Assembly (NCBI GenBank): GCA_036936605.1
Contig: JAUPFV010000004.1
Location: 122,128,852-122,192,851 of the forward strand
DNA length: 64,000 bases
Direction of reading: 5' to 3'
Source of the DNA: Limnanthes douglasii subsp. nivea
Lineage: Eukaryota > Streptophyta > Magnoliopsida > Brassicales > Limnanthaceae
The stretch's first letter is position 1. Every line of letters starts with the position of its first letter. The position numbers and the translations under genes were made by a program. Shown one piece after another: positions 32,001 to 44,690 of this stretch. The notes below the pieces were generated by a model. It was not told where the DNA came from and did not search any database. It saw only the letters and a list, made by a program, of their open reading frames with translations.

Positions 32001-34904
32001 ACGTAGTCAATTTTTGCAAATCATGTTTAGGTATTTTTCACTACGTTTCGCAAACATCTACTTCAAGAAACTATTTTCTATTTTATTTTTATAAGAAAAC
32101 CCAAACTCTTTGGACGAAACTGCACAATAGAGGGAAAACATAATGCAAGCAAGTTGCTAGCTGAATATACAGACTATACACTGGATTAAGTAAATAGTTT
32201 ATGAGATTTAACAAATGTACATTTCAAAATATAGTCAGCTTTTGCATATGTGTATATAGAAAAGTTTCATAAGTATTGTTTACGCATGTTTCGCAAATAT
32301 TTACTTCAATAAAACTGTTTTTTAAAATCTTTATAGAGAAACCCACAACATTTGGACGAAATTTTGTAGGAGGTAAAGGAACATAATGCAAACAAGATGT
32401 CAAGTAAAGATACGGAGGATATGTTAGAAGTGTCTAGTTTATGATATTTAGTAAATGTACATTTTACAAGTTATACGTAGTCAAGGTTTTGCATATACAT
32501 ATTTGACGAGGTTTTATAGATTATACGTATCTATATATAGTTTGGTTTCATAAGTTATAAGTAGTTATTTGTAGTCGAATTTCATAACTCGTACGTAATC
32601 ATATGTAGTTAGGTTCCACACATGCATATTTGGAACGATTTCAATAAACTATTTTTTATTTTTCTAACAATGAAAACATAAGCTTGTTCAATAATGGATG
32701 ACGAACAGACTTGATGAATATTTTAAAAAAAATACATTTCCCAAGACAATTGTATATATATTTCTATATATTTGACAAGACACTTGTTTGGCAAGTAACG
32801 TTCAGCATGTTTGGCTACTCATTGGTAGGCACTTTGGCACAGTAAATTTGACACAAAAAACATAAAATACTATTAAAAACATAGTGCATTAGAACAAAAA
32901 ATATTTTTCAACAACATGACCAACCAAAAAAGTTAAACGAACATCATCTTTAGTGGTTAAACGACCAATAAACCCAAAACATAAAAATAAAACAATAGCA
33001 TACAAACTATATGTTTCAAAAATTACAAATTAAAAAAAAAATCTTCACTATTAAGAATATTTGAAGTACAATTGGACCATTATGCAAGCAAAAACATAAT
33101 GCAATCAATATATATATATATATATATATATATGGACATGTAATGGTGAGATTATGTGGTTTTAAAATAAGTATATAATTTTTAAGCATTTAGAATAGCA
33201 TTGGTAATATTAATTTATCATGTAGACATCAATCTATATAAAAGATAAGTTAAAGTAATTTTAGACGATGTTTTCAAGAAAAAGTATCATAAAACTAGAT
33301 ATGTCATCATTCAATTATGAAGTTATGAAGTGAAGCAAAACGAGGTGTAGTTAACCATTACACGTCCATGCTTATTAAAATCTATAGTAAAAATAATATA
33401 CCACCTCAACATGGTGGTTTAAAAAACACTAAATACACGTACCAGCAGACCATAGAAGATACTGTTATTTTATTACATTTTATAAGGCTAGGTCTGTGAA
33501 GGTTTTATAAGTCTTGATTATTTTCTTGTTTTATAGTTTAAATACTTAATCAAGAAAACCTAACTCACACACAATAAATAATGGTAAAGGTATCCCAAAT
33601 ACATATTCGACAACATCGACAAAGACTGTTGACTATGGGTTAGCAGTGTGTCAGATGGCGGTAGAATTGGTTGAACATGATAAGTTCGCATCACCGAGAG
33701 ATTGGACACAACGGCCACTAGAAGAGTACAATTATTTACTTTGTGTTAAATATCCTAAACATCACCCATTATTCGTAGAAACTAATATTTATATTATACT
33801 AATGTTTAGCTTATTGTTTCACGTTTATTGATAACCACAATTTTACAACAAATGAATGCAAATATTTTTAAAGTTCACAAAAAGTTACATAAATAGATAA
33901 ATAAAATATTTTGCAAGTCACATTATATTCAAGAAAAGAAAACATATAACGTTTAAGTACCAATCATATATCGCAACAAAAGTTTGCAACAAAATTGACA
34001 ATACTGCAACAAATCAGTAAACATTATGCAATATAATGACTTTTCAAAAGACCCATTAAATATAAAAAATTTGCGTTGTTCTGGTTTTTTCTCTCTTTCT
34101 CTATTTTTTATAAACTCTTTCTTTCTTCGTTTTTTATTTTCTAATGATTTTCCCTTTTTTAAAAAACTACATGATCGTCGTAGATTAAATCTAAGAACTT
34201 TATGTTTTATAAAACGACGTAGTATTTATTTGATTTTCTATTCATTTTTTGTGAATTGTTTAAATTTTATAATTAGTAGATGGCATGTAGTATCCAAGAT
34301 TTGTTTGTGTTTATATTTTAATTTTTATACTCATAGAATTGTGTTTTGACAAGTAATTGGTAACTAATTCTCGCAAATACATATCATGCAGTACCCATAA
34401 CTTTTTGTGGTTGTGTTTTGATATTTTGGTCTTTCAGTTATGTTCTTGTAAGTAATTTTCAACTAGTTATCTTAAGTATATGACATGCAGACCACAAGAC
34501 CTATTTGCGGTCTTTGAATTATATGTTTGAAATTAAATATAAAGTAGCTTTTTCATATGTATTTGATTCTAAATCACTCTTAAATACAGATCAAGAAAAA
34601 TGGCAAGTGGTTCAGTACACTTCATATACGGGCGAATCCCTATAAGACTGTAATGAATATAATAAGAATAATGATTAAACATATAAATGTTGCATAAAAT
34701 AATCATTTTTCGTCATTTTCAACTCGTCATATGATTATAGGTATGTTATTTAAAGTTTGCACAAATTGATAACTAATAACAGAAATAATAAAAAGTTATG
34801 ATCTTAATAAATCAGCTTTAGTTTGTCAGAGCATATGTTACAATTATATTTGATGAACTCATAATATTCTTAGATAAGTTTGGAAGCAGAAATATTCGTA
34901 GGAG
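29082..34904. other. 5.8-kb AT-rich stretch; degenerate tandem repeats, no recognised gene
   Basis: Nothing here gives a convincing protein. About 31440-32680 contains loosely repeated units of 185-260 bases sharing GGCATGTTTCGCAAA, AAACTATTTTTTATT, TTTGGACGAAA and ACATAATGCAAACAAG. A cleaner 31-bp duplication (GAACGCAAGATAAGGTGTAT) is at 31751-31808. A (TA)n run is at about 33107-33133. An LTR-like block may start at 29879. The short open stretch at 33646-33831 (DKFASPRDWTQRPLEEY) looks like decayed coding sequence of unknown origin. Confidence 0.45.
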
Positions 34905-35209
34905 TGTGCTTGTCTAAGATATGTAATAAATGTAGCAATAATTGACTAATCATTTGCCTTTTTCCAAAAAAGAAATGTCCTTTATATAGTACATGAGGTA
35001 GATAGTAAAATTACATGATTACCCCCGTAAAGATGGATTTCTCGCCCCACTCTTCTATTATTTACAAACAAGTTCTTGGGCCATATCATCTAACCCATCT
35101 ATTTCTTATGTTTTCTTTACTTTGGTCCTTAATCACTAAATATACAAATTTAGGCCTTATCTTTTATATAATTAACCTCGGGGTTATCTATATTTTTATC
35201 CCCTTATCA
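34905..35209 (-). repeat. 3' LTR of element 2
   Basis: Minus strand starts TGATAAGGGG, preceded by the polypurine stretch ACTGGGGGGCTAC (plus 35210-35222). It matches 41553-41919 over words such as TACATGAGGTAG, ATTACATGATTACC and CTCGGGGTTATCTATATTTT; the other copy has about 60 extra bases near 41575-41635. Confidence 0.75.
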
Positions 35210-35490
35210 GTAGCCCCCCAGTCCCTATGAACATATTTGAATGAGGACTGCAATTATTCTTTTCTTTCGAACTTCCTCGGATTTTGTATGGACAACTTCA
35301 TTGTTTGCGTTTCATAAACGAATTGTTTTATAGCTGCCCTTCGAATTATGTGGTGTAAGACTTTTTCGAATTTATGACCTCGCTCTTGGTCATGATGACC
35401 TCACCTAAACCATCATTTTTTTTAGCTCGCGTGCCTTTTCCTAGTCGTTATAGTGTTAGAGATATTTTAGATGATGAGGTCGCTTCTGGC

Positions 35491-35606
35491 CACGTGTCGC
35501 ATCCCTACCATAGCTTGCTAGCGCGTTATTTGAAGCGGTTTGTGAGAGGGGAAACGTGTCAAAACTTGTTTAAACTTTCGCTTTCTGCCCTCTTTTACTA
35601 TAAATA
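35491..35606 (+). promoter_or_regulatory. G-box and TATA of the antisense gene, element 2
   Basis: CCACGTGTC (CACGTG at 35491-35496) is followed 103 bases later by TATAAATA (35599-35606), then a CT-rich leader. The layout parallels element 1 (CACGTG, then TATA, then the antisense gene). Promoter function is inferred. Confidence 0.45.
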
Positions 35607-35699
35607 CCCACTTCGACCTCTAGTTAAAGGTTTACACCCTTTGATCTTTGTTCAACCTTGAGCGCCGAACGTCTATTCTAGAGAGAGAAAATTACAATC

Positions 35700-38589
35700 C
35701 CAAATTCCCTTCTTGCTCTTCCATACCTGAGGAGTTTATTAATCTTGAATGGTATAAGCTTTGGAGGTAGTTCAATATCTCAAACTAAGCTGCTGCTCGT
35801 GGAACTTCTGATGGAAGAGGGCATCCCACACTGCATATATCTAGGAATCAACCTTTCGCGACAACTGGTCCCCCATTCGAGAACATTCATTCCCTGCTAC
35901 TCAGCCCCCTGATCGAACTTGTTTTAGGGATAACAAGGTTGACCCTTCGTCATCTGATCCTGCTTCCACAACTTTTCCTTTCTTAACCATGGGTGATGAA
36001 AAGGGAAATCCAACTAAAGTAAATGCAGAAGAACACATTAAAATGAAAAGGTCCCCCGATCCACCTGCAAAGTCTATTCTGGTGAACATCTCTTCTTCTA
36101 CTGTGACTCCTCAAGTGAATCCACAGGGATCACCACAAAAAACTCCATAAGTGAGTTTAGGAAGTCTTCGTCAATGGGTGTTCGTTTAGAACAGGTTTTG
36201 AAGTCAATACCCGAGATTCAAGAGAGAAATTTACTTGATGAGCCAGACAGTGATCACGAACAACCTGATGCGGTAGTGGTTGAGGCACAACCCTTACAAG
36301 TTGTACCTACTGTGATTCCGCCCCCCAGACTATCTACGCCAAACAAAGATGCCTTTTCTCCTCCCCCGGAAATTACCATTGATACACCCCCTTGGAGTGG
36401 AAACGCTTCATTGGTGAAGAAAAACAAAAACAAAAGGAAACGCACTACAGATCTGCCCTCGAACATAGAAGATATTTTAGGTGATAACCATCACAACATT
36501 GATTCTTAGTATCTTCTTTCCCATTATAGAGTGAATTACAAATACTTTCATCCGACCGAGGAGGTAAAGCTGAGATATTGGTGGGGGATACTCGGGAACA
36601 TTACAATTTGGTTTCTCGCCATCGGAGAGACTCTGTTGTTCGTTCACAATCATGAGTTTATCCTTTATACCGAGCTCATGAACTGGGGCATTCGTCTATC
36701 CCTTGATCTTGCTCTGGTAGAATACTTCAACCTTATCGGAATTTGTCCCTCTCAAGCTGGCGCCAACATGTGGTACATACTCATGGCCTGCATCATGGCC
36801 TCCAGACTTTCTGAAATAGCATTTTACATGGAGCAGCTTATCTTCATTTCAGGTGTGGCTAAGAAATCTTATTACCCTTTTTACTCACTTGGTTTTGCAA
36901 GATAGTTCAAGGTGATCAAATATTTCTTAGAGGCTGATAAAAAATGGAAGCAACAATTTGTCTTTATTTTCGGGCTATGAGAAACTAGCTTTGAAAGTTC
37001 CGACGACTTTCCTCATTGGTTAACTTTGAAGTGGTCCATGCATGGTACATATTCTTACACAATCTTCTGCTTTATTAGTTAAGGTTGGATAGTCCTAGTA
37101 TATTTCTTTCTAACAGCTATGAAGGGAATTGCCAAACCCTTCAATAGTCACGCCAAAGCTGCCAATGACATCTTTATGAAGGTGAGCGTCTCGAAGGGTG
37201 AACATTGGGATAATAAATTTTATCAGAGTTTTCTACCAATGAACTTTGTAAAAATCAACCTTTGGAGGTATGACCGTGGAGCTAAAAGGTCCATGTCCGA
37301 TCTTATGGTGCGTCCTCTAAATGATGCCATCCTCAAACGCCTGGAATGCTTGGACAATGATGTTGACCTTCCAACCCGAGCTTGGGCTCCGAGTCACCCA
37401 GATGCGGAAAAACCCGAGGAAGGTGGTGAGGGAACCGAGGAGTATGCAGAGTTGGAGAGTGATACTCCCGAGGAACATGGAGTTGTAGCCCATGAAGATT
37501 ACTAGGATGAGACTCATGCAGAGAGGCTATCAGAAGTTTAGTAAGAACGCCCAGTGGGCCCCCAGATAAGTTCTTTGACCAATGCCCAGGAAGAAGAACT
37601 GAGAGATGCTGATAATTCTGTTGAAGTGAGACCAGCTGGTAGATTTGGGGGTGTGAGACCAAAAAGACTTACTATTGAAGAAAAGAAAAAGAAAGTGGTT
37701 GATAGTGAAAAAAAGCGACAATACAACTTGTTCGAGCTTGCCTCCAATAGAAAGTTGTCATAGTCGACTTAGACTCCCGGGGCGAATTATCCCTTCAGAA
37801 AAAATAACTGATGAGTCAAGAGGAAAACGTTGAGGAAGGTGCATACCTCTCCCTTGCCTCAGCTTACTTTGATGTCTACGAGAACGATTTTGTTGTCAAT
37901 GAGCTGAACAAATTGCTACCTGATGCTGCTATACTTGAACGGAAAGCCAATTGTAAGGATTGTTACAAGAATTTAGTCCTTCAAAGAAGAGCTGAAGTAC
38001 CTCTGAGGCTACTCAATTGAAGAAAAAGGTGAAAGATTTTACAGATGAGCTGGCCAAGAAAACAGAGGTATTGTCCCAACTGAAAAAGGTTGAAGATGAA
38101 CTTTCCAAGGAGAAAAAGATGTTTGCTGATCATTTAACCAAAACTAATTCCTTGGAGACTGCACTTTCCAAAGAAGGGAAAAAAGTTCGACGACGAACGG
38201 GAACGGTTTATTACAGAGATACCGAACGGGACACTCTAGTTGATGGCATTACCCAGTCTTGTGTGAAGACTAAGACATACTTTGAAAATGCTGTCGTAGA
38301 TATCGAGAAGTTGTCGAATGAGAAAAGATCCCTGAATAAGGACTTTGAAACTTAGCAGAAGAAACATTCTGATGCAAAAGCGGCCGGTATTGTCTCTCGC
38401 CTCGAAGAAAAAGATGCCAATATGAGGTCTGCTATGGTACTAAAGATGCATGAGAAGTTTCCAGGCATGAAACTAGGCAGTCTTTGGCTGCGCGTTATTG
38501 AAAAGCATCTTTATGTGGGCATTTTCATGGAAGATTTAGAGACCAGCGATGACTCAGAAAGTTCATCCTCGGAATCTGGTTCCCCGTAA
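35700..38589 (+). pseudogene. Antisense gene of element 2: Transposase_28-like protein, two exons (degraded)
   Basis: Homologue of the element 1 antisense gene in the same position relative to integrase. Exon 1 includes a Pro/Asp-rich stretch (36174-36509) and the core (36531-36905) with YTELMNWGIRLSLDLALVEYF and WYILMACIMASRLSE, then a frame change into YFLEADKKWKQQFVF. A 72-bp intron (37045-37116) lies at the same codon and phase as in element 1. Exon 2 starts AMKGIAKPFNSHAKA, has HWDNKFYQSF, an acidic linker and coiled coil (about 38000-38350), and ends MVLKMHEKFPGMKLGSL plus an acidic Ser-rich tail at 38589. Several stops and shifts; the start codon was not identified. Confidence 0.75.
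37045..37116 (+). other. Spliceosomal intron in the element 2 antisense gene (72 bp, phase 1)
   Basis: Donor CATG|GTACAT, acceptor TTTCTTTCTAACAG|CT. It follows W-S-M-H, three codons and one base after a conserved Trp, exactly as in element 1. Confidence 0.72.
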
Positions 38590-38923
38590 GGCAGTAAGGA
38601 AAACTCTGCATCTGACTAGCAAATTTTGAATGTTTTTACCCCCATTTTGTTGACTATTTGTATCCACAACCTGTTGAACTTTTGTTATGTAAAATTAACC
38701 TCCTTTTGTAAGAATTTATGATGTTGTGCTTTTCAGGTTTATTCCTTAATGAAAAATTTCTTATGTTAAAATGTTTAACCTAAAATAATCTTTATCGGAC
38801 AAAAAGTTTCTTAACATGAAATTTTTTTCAAAATACCTATCTGACTCAATTTGTTTTCTACTTAAGAAATTCTTCATGTGAAAAATTTTTATGTTAATAA
38901 CTTATATTAATTATCTTATGATT

Positions 38924-39141
38924 CAAAAAGATGAACTCTTGTCCAAACTTCTTTGGAATATGTTTTGAGTTCAGAAATGTGAACTTTCTTGTCAAAACTT
39001 CTTTGGAATGTGTTTTGAGTTCAAAAAGATGAACTTTCTTGTCCAAAATTCTTTGGAATGTGTTTTGAGTTCAGAAAGATAAACTTTCTTGTCCAAAATT
39101 ATTTGGAATGTGTTTTTTTAGTTTAAAAAGATGAACTTTCT
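38924..39141. repeat. Minisatellite of ~50 bp, about 4.3 copies (element 2 spacer)
   Basis: Units contain GATGAACTTTCTTGTCCAAA and CTTTGGAATGTGTTTTGAGT and recur at about 38930, 38980, 39030, 39081 and partially at 39130. It lies between the end of the antisense gene and integrase. Confidence 0.88.
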
Positions 39142-39291
39142 GCAAATCATTTTAAGAAGACAATGAGATTTTGTATATAAGTCGGCTATTATGACACCTC
39201 TTTAAAACATTCCTGCACCACCAGGGTAGGAAATATTATGCCACCGATACTTACATAAACTGGTAAAGGAAATATTTACATATTTACACGT

Positions 39292-40543
39292 TTACTCTAA
39301 ATAAAATTTAAGGTGCTCAATGTTCCAAGGGTGGGGAAGATATCTTCCTTCTTTATTTTTTAATCTGTACGTCCCCAGCTTTATCTTCTTGGTTACCATG
39401 TATGAACCTTCCCAATTGGGAGCTAACTTTCCCAACCTCTTTTCTTTTGTGTGGAGGAAGAATTTCCTTAAAAATTTGTCCCCAGCTTGGAACTCTCTTC
39501 TTTTGACTTTTGATGCGTACCGACTCCTCATCAAAGTATGGTAGTGTAAAGAGTTTAATTGCGACATTCTTCTCTTTTCTTCTATTAGGTCCAACTCGGT
39601 GCGCTTTCCTCTATCATTTTTTTCCTCATAATATTCGCTTAACCTGTACGATGGGAACATTTTTACCATATGGTACCGTCGCATACATTCCATAAACAAG
39701 TGCAAAGGGAGACTCATGCGTTGCAGTCCGAGGAGTTGTCTTTTAAACCCATAGAATTTCTTGTAGGTAATCTGGCCATTTTCCGGCCTTACCTCCAGAT
39801 TCTTCCTCAGCCCATCTAAGATTCTCCGATTAGTTACTTCGACCTAGCCATTCGCTTGAGGGTGGAAAGGTGTTGAGAAGCATTGATGTATTCCTTTGGA
39901 TGCATAAAAATCTTTCATATTATTGTTATCGAATTGTGGTCCATTATCCATTGTAATGTTTCTTGTTACACCAAAGTGACAATAGATGTTGGAAATGATA
40001 AAACTAATCACATCATTCGCTCTTGTTCCTACTAACGGGTCAACCTCCATCCACTTGGAGAAGTAATCTACTGCAACAATGATCGTTTGACGACCTTCTG
40101 AAGCCATTGGGAGTGGCCGACTAGATCAATACCCCATCGGTCGAATGGCAAAGACTCTGATATTGATTCGAGGGGCACACCGGTTGTATGGATCGAGTTA
40201 GTAAATATTAAGCAAGTGCCACATTCCTGCACTAACTCATTTTCATCCGTAAAGATGGTCGGCCAATAATAACCAGCCAGGAGAACTCTTCGTATCAAAG
40301 TTTTGTAACCGCAGTGTGCTGACCCTTCCCCATTATGCAGCTCTAAAAGTATCAATTGCGACTCATCCTTCCCTAAGCAAGGAAGTAAAGGCCAACTAAA
40401 AGATTTCTTATACAATACATCTCTGAGTACCACATACCCATATGCTTTGAATCGTATTCTTTTAGCCATTACTTTATCAATTGGTAATATGTCGTGGACT
40501 AAGAACTCTTATATCTCACTTCTCCAATATTTCACTATAGCTG
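39292..40543 (-). pseudogene. pol: Integrase of element 2 (broken)
   Basis: Reading the minus strand: YLVHDILPID-like linker, KRIRFKAYGYVVLRDVLYKK, the zinc module (HCGYKTLIRR, QECGTC), catalytic core with the first Asp in GIDLVG and the second in TMDNGPQFDNN (kept here, unlike element 1), a frame change near 40090, then HPQANG and a stop-broken continuation into the tail KLAPNWEGSYMV and NIEHLKFYLE (39292). About 60-70% similar to the element 1 integrase by eye. Confidence 0.85.
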
Positions 40544-40544
40544 T

Positions 40545-41215
40545 AGAAATTTTGAAGTCCTTGACACATACCCTCTTGCACTTGGATGGTCACTCACGAG
40601 CCGCTAGACTAAAAGTAGAAGAAGAGGTGTTTATTCGTAGTCAAACAAAAGTCGGTTGTCGACCAAGAGAGATATACCACGGTTTAAAGATTAAAGACCC
40701 GCAAAATGTATCTAGCATGCGCACGATATACAACATGCGGCAAAAATGTGATTTGGTTGATAAACGGGAAAGAGCCAAATGATATACTTGTTTTGTAAGT
40801 TAAAAGAACACGATTACTATGTTGGGGAACGAACTTGCGAAGCAACAGACAAGATCTTTGAATTGTTTTTTGCACATCCTAAAACATCGATTTCATGCAT
40901 ACTTTTCCTCAAGTTCTTGTAATGGATAGCACGTATAAGACTACAAGGTATAAGATGCCTTTTCTAGAAATAGTTGGCCAAACTTCGACGAAGAAGACGT
41001 TTTGTGTCGCTTTTGTTTTTTTGAGTTCCGAGAAACAAGAGAACTACATTTGGGGATTGAGCATTCTAAAGAATATTTTGACGAACAACATGTGTGCATT
41101 GCCTAACATTATTTTCACCGACAGAGAGTTGGCTTTAATGAACTTCATCGATGATATATTTCTGGATGTCACTCATATGCTATGCACTTGGCATATTGGT
41201 GGGTCCATAGTACAT
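40545..41215 (+). pseudogene. MULE/FAR1-type transposase fragment inside element 2 pol
   Basis: Plus-strand coding remnant, opposite to the surrounding pol: LDGHSRAARLKVEEEVFIRS and IYNMRQKCDLVDKRERAK (40580-40780), then after stops FPQVLVMDSTYKTTRYKMPF and ENYIWGLSILKNIL (40895-41130), ending DVTHMLCTWHI. These match the N-terminal and DDE regions of Mutator-like transposases (DSTYKTNxYxMPL). It interrupts pol between RT and integrase. No MULE terminal inverted repeats were seen. Confidence 0.8.
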
Positions 41216-41552
41216 TAAAGCATTTAGTTGTACCGGACCGGCTTCAATACCCTGTTCCCTAACTATGTAACCTAAAAAATTCTGGATCTTACCCCGAACG
41301 TGCAATTCTCTGGGTTCAATTTCAAATTTACCTTGGTCAAATTGGCAAAAGTTTCTTCCAAGTCAGCTAAATGATTCTCGTCTTTGAGGCTCTTAACTAG
41401 CATGTCATCGATGTAGACCTCAACATTTCTGCCAATCTGACCCTCAAAAGCTTTGTTCACTAAGCGCTCATATGTTGTCCCAGCGTTTTTTAATATAAAT
41501 GGCATCACCTTGTAACGGTGCAGACCCCTTCTAGTAATAAAAGTTGTATGAG
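41216..41552 (-). pseudogene. pol: RT fragment of element 2
   Basis: Minus strand: THTTFIT, YKVMPFILKNAGTTYERLVN, the catalytic YIDDM motif, and NLKLNPENCTFGV, then a frameshift into LGYIVREQGIE before the MULE insert. It starts directly at the LTR boundary and lacks the fingers domain. Confidence 0.85.
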
Positions 41553-41919
41553 TGCGCTTGTCTAAGAAATATTTCTATAAGGTAACAGTAATTAGAAGAT
41601 TAATATTTTGTAGAGAGAGAAAGAGACAAAAGGAATAAATGTAGCAATAATTGATTAATCATTGACCTTTTTCCCAAAAAGAGAATGTCATTTATATAGT
41701 ACATGAGGTAGGTAGTAAAATTACATGATTACCATCGTAAAGATGGATTTCTCACCCCACTCTTCTACTATTTACAAACAAGTTCTTGGGGTATATCATC
41801 TAACCCCTCTACTTCTTATTTTTGCTTTACTTTGGTCCTTAATCACTAAATACACAAATTTATGCCTTATATTTTATATAACTAAACTCGGGGTTATCTA
41901 TATTTTTCTCCCCTTATCA
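41553..41919 (-). repeat. 5' LTR of element 2
   Basis: Direct repeat of 34905-35209, minus-strand start TGATAAGGGG at 41919. It is followed without any leader by RT coding sequence, so a deletion removed the primer site, gag and protease. Confidence 0.75.
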
Positions 41920-42353
41920 ACATTAAAAAAATGTAATGGTTGTTTTAGGTGTCAAATCTAGAAAAGTAAATACCAACTTCAACAGAATAGTGTATGAGCT
42001 CTGTTGGAATAAAAAAAATTAATATATAATCGTTTGAAGCTATTTCTCATATACTTTCTGGAAAATGAAAAAAATAAAATGCTTATTTTTTATAAAATAT
42101 TATTTAGGAAGTTTAATAAACATGTTAGTATATACTTGCAAAACTAGTTATGATTACTTACAAAAATACCTAGTTTTTACAAATAAAATATAGATGGGTC
42201 CGTAAGTATTGAATAACCTATTTTCGCAAGTAACGAAGCTTTCAAAAATCATGACATTAAAATAATATTTAATTACTATATTTACTGTATGATTCAATTA
42301 AGTTAGCAGTGTCAATAGAAGGATAACAAGTTGTAAAATATGTAATAATACTC

Positions 42354-42408
<55 letters not shown>

Positions 42409-44009
42409 CAAAACTAATTTTTACTACATACTTCAAGATCATGGTTGTTTCAACTATTTTTTATGCTGAAAAATTCTAAACATATTAACGATCATAATTG
42501 AGCAGATGCAACTAAAAATACCAATTAACTTAGTGAGATTTGTTGTAGGAACAAACTAAAAAAGATAGTTGGTTCTCTAGCAATTCTTGTGGTTAGAATA
42601 CTAATACATAAACAAATATTTAAATTTAATTTGCGTTCATCCAATCCATGGAATACAAACAATATACACATAAAAAAAATACCATGATGTTTTAGGTGGA
42701 TCAGAATTGAAAGAAATTATGCAGAAAACTTGGTTGATTTATTTGAAAATCTTTATATAGAATATCTATACTTAAATTATGATCTAGCAGATACATTAAA
42801 TTTGTTTTTGTATATTTATTTAAGTGTAGGTTGTATAATACATTTAATCATAGGTTAGGCAACACATTTAAACCTAGGTTTCGTAACATGTTTAAGTTTA
42901 ATTATGCAACACAAGTTAACTTAACTTAGCCTTCATACTACTTATCTTCCAAGTTCAATTAAACTAAATCTCATAAAAACTGTTATCAAAGTAGGTTTTT
43001 GTTATAGATCTAGGGCTTACTAATACTAGAAGAGTGACATTTAGAGGTAAAAAACATTCAGATGAAGGATCAAATGAAGTTGATATTGAAACATTAGAGC
43101 AAGAAGAATGGTCGGATGAAGGTGGCATTGATACAAAATAACAACAAGAAAAATAATTTGTTAATAACACAAAATACAATAAGAGAACAAAAATATACGA
43201 AACATTGGTCGTAAAGTCAAACAAAAAGATCTATCTGGATGATGTTTTAGCCACTTGACTTTTCAGGACAACTACTTTAACAAAAATAAGCTCATGAAAA
43301 CAAAACCAACAATGATGATACGAACCTAAAGAAACATCCCAGAACAGAAAAATAATATAAATTTTAGGGTTTTCTATGTGAGTATGCAACAGACTTTATA
43401 GAGAATGGTAAAATTTTAGAAAAACATGAAAGTGATATTTGATCTATCTGATGAGCTAAATATTTTTATGTGTTTATAAACCACCAGAACTGTAACAGAT
43501 ATTGATTGCAATTGATTGAGAGAAAAAAGCCTTATTACGAATTAACGCCAATATTTAAAACATTCATGAATTCATACATATCGTAAAGTTCATGTTTCCC
43601 ATTCAAGATTAATTCATATTACGCAAGTCAAATCAAATTATGAATTTCTCAAGTAATGGGTAAGTTCACATTTCACAAATAAAAAAAGTTCAAAGTTCGA
43701 AAAGATAAACAATTCACATTTTGCAAAGAAGATCACATACAACTCATTCATTACATGATTAATAAAATTGGTTATCTTCTCCATCACTAAATTCATATGG
43801 AAATGTCTTATAATGAATTTATTTTGCTTCTAATACTATTTGGCTAATGACTTCGAACTCTGCATCATTAATACTATCTAAAAAATACTTACCAAACAAA
43901 CTCTTTGTTAACACCATACATTAATGAGTTATATCGGTTACGCGGTACATTACTAGTGATTGTAGCTCAACCTAAATTTCTTGTATATATTCTCGTGTAT
44001 AATATATGT
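41920..44009. other. AT-rich stretch with a long (TA)n; no recognised gene
   Basis: A (TA)n microsatellite of about 46 bases lies at 42360-42405. Short words with TAGGTT...CAACACATTTAA recur near 42830-42920. No convincing ORF. Confidence 0.5.
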
Positions 44010-44690
44010 TTCAGATTCAGAGTTCCAAGAGCAATCATGACAGATAATGGTTCTCAATTTGAGAATAAGTACATATAAGTTTTTTGTTATTCCCAAGGTA
44101 TTCAACATTGTTTTTCAGTATATTTTCATTTGTAAGATAATGGGAAAGTAGAGGTTACGAATAGAACTATCCTCAACGGTTTGAGAAAAGATTTAGAGGG
44201 GGCTACTGAAAACTTGCCAAATTATTTACAAGAATTGTTGCGGGCTTACCAAACTACAACACGGTCAACAACTCAAGAATATCCTTTTCTATTGGTTTAT
44301 GGGATAGATGTGGTAACCCCAATTGAGGCCATTCTCCCATCTTTCCAAATAGTGAACTACTCTGAAGTAGGAATAAATGAAGACCAAAGAGTATAACTTG
44401 ACTTAATTGAAGAAAAAATAACGCATTTAAGATCCCTCAATTATCATACTCTTATAAGAAACGGGTATGCATCATGAGTTCGACGGATATAATTTAACAT
44501 GGGGGACGAAGTTCTAAAAACTATTTTATTTGACACTAAAGATAAACTACTAGGGCAATTATGACCAAATTAAGAAGGGCCTCATTTGGTTACCGAAAGA
44601 TTTAAACGTGAAACTTACCAACTAAAACATGCAAGCCACTTCCACACCCTTGTATCAGAAAGAAATTTTATAAAAGTTGTGTATATTATC
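44010..44690 (+). pseudogene. pol: Integrase C-terminal half of element 3
   Basis: FRVPRAIMTDNGSQFENKY (second catalytic Asp kept), DNGKVEVTNRTILNGLRKDL, then the open run 44181-44396 (LPNYLQELLRAYQTT; LLVYGIDVVTPIEAILPSF). Stops follow; remnants of the GPY/F tail extend to about 44690. Confidence 0.85.

Larger units (their letters stand above)
34905..41919 (-). mobile_element. Element 2: deleted Tat/Retand-like LTR element (minus strand) with MULE insert
   Basis: Direct LTR-like repeats (about 34905-35209 and 41553-41919) flank, reading the minus strand, an RT fragment, a MULE-derived insert, integrase, a minisatellite spacer, the antisense gene (on plus) and a G-rich polypurine tract beside the 3' LTR. 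gag, protease and the first part of RT are missing: RT sequence abuts the 5' LTR directly. Integrase and antisense protein match element 1 but are clearly a different subfamily. No target duplication found; ends approximate. Confidence 0.8.

Noticed and set aside
33646..33831. Small conserved-looking ORF (MCQMAVELVEHDKFASPRDW)
   Set aside because: Only 61 codons, no start context or domain recognised; mentioned only as part of the non-coding stretch.
34026..34349. 107-codon Phe/Ser-rich open frame
   Set aside because: Composition is that of T-rich non-coding sequence; no motif or conserved context.
42360..42405. (TA)n run as a possible origin or regulatory site
   Set aside because: Simple dinucleotide microsatellite of the kind common in AT-rich plant DNA; no further signal around it.
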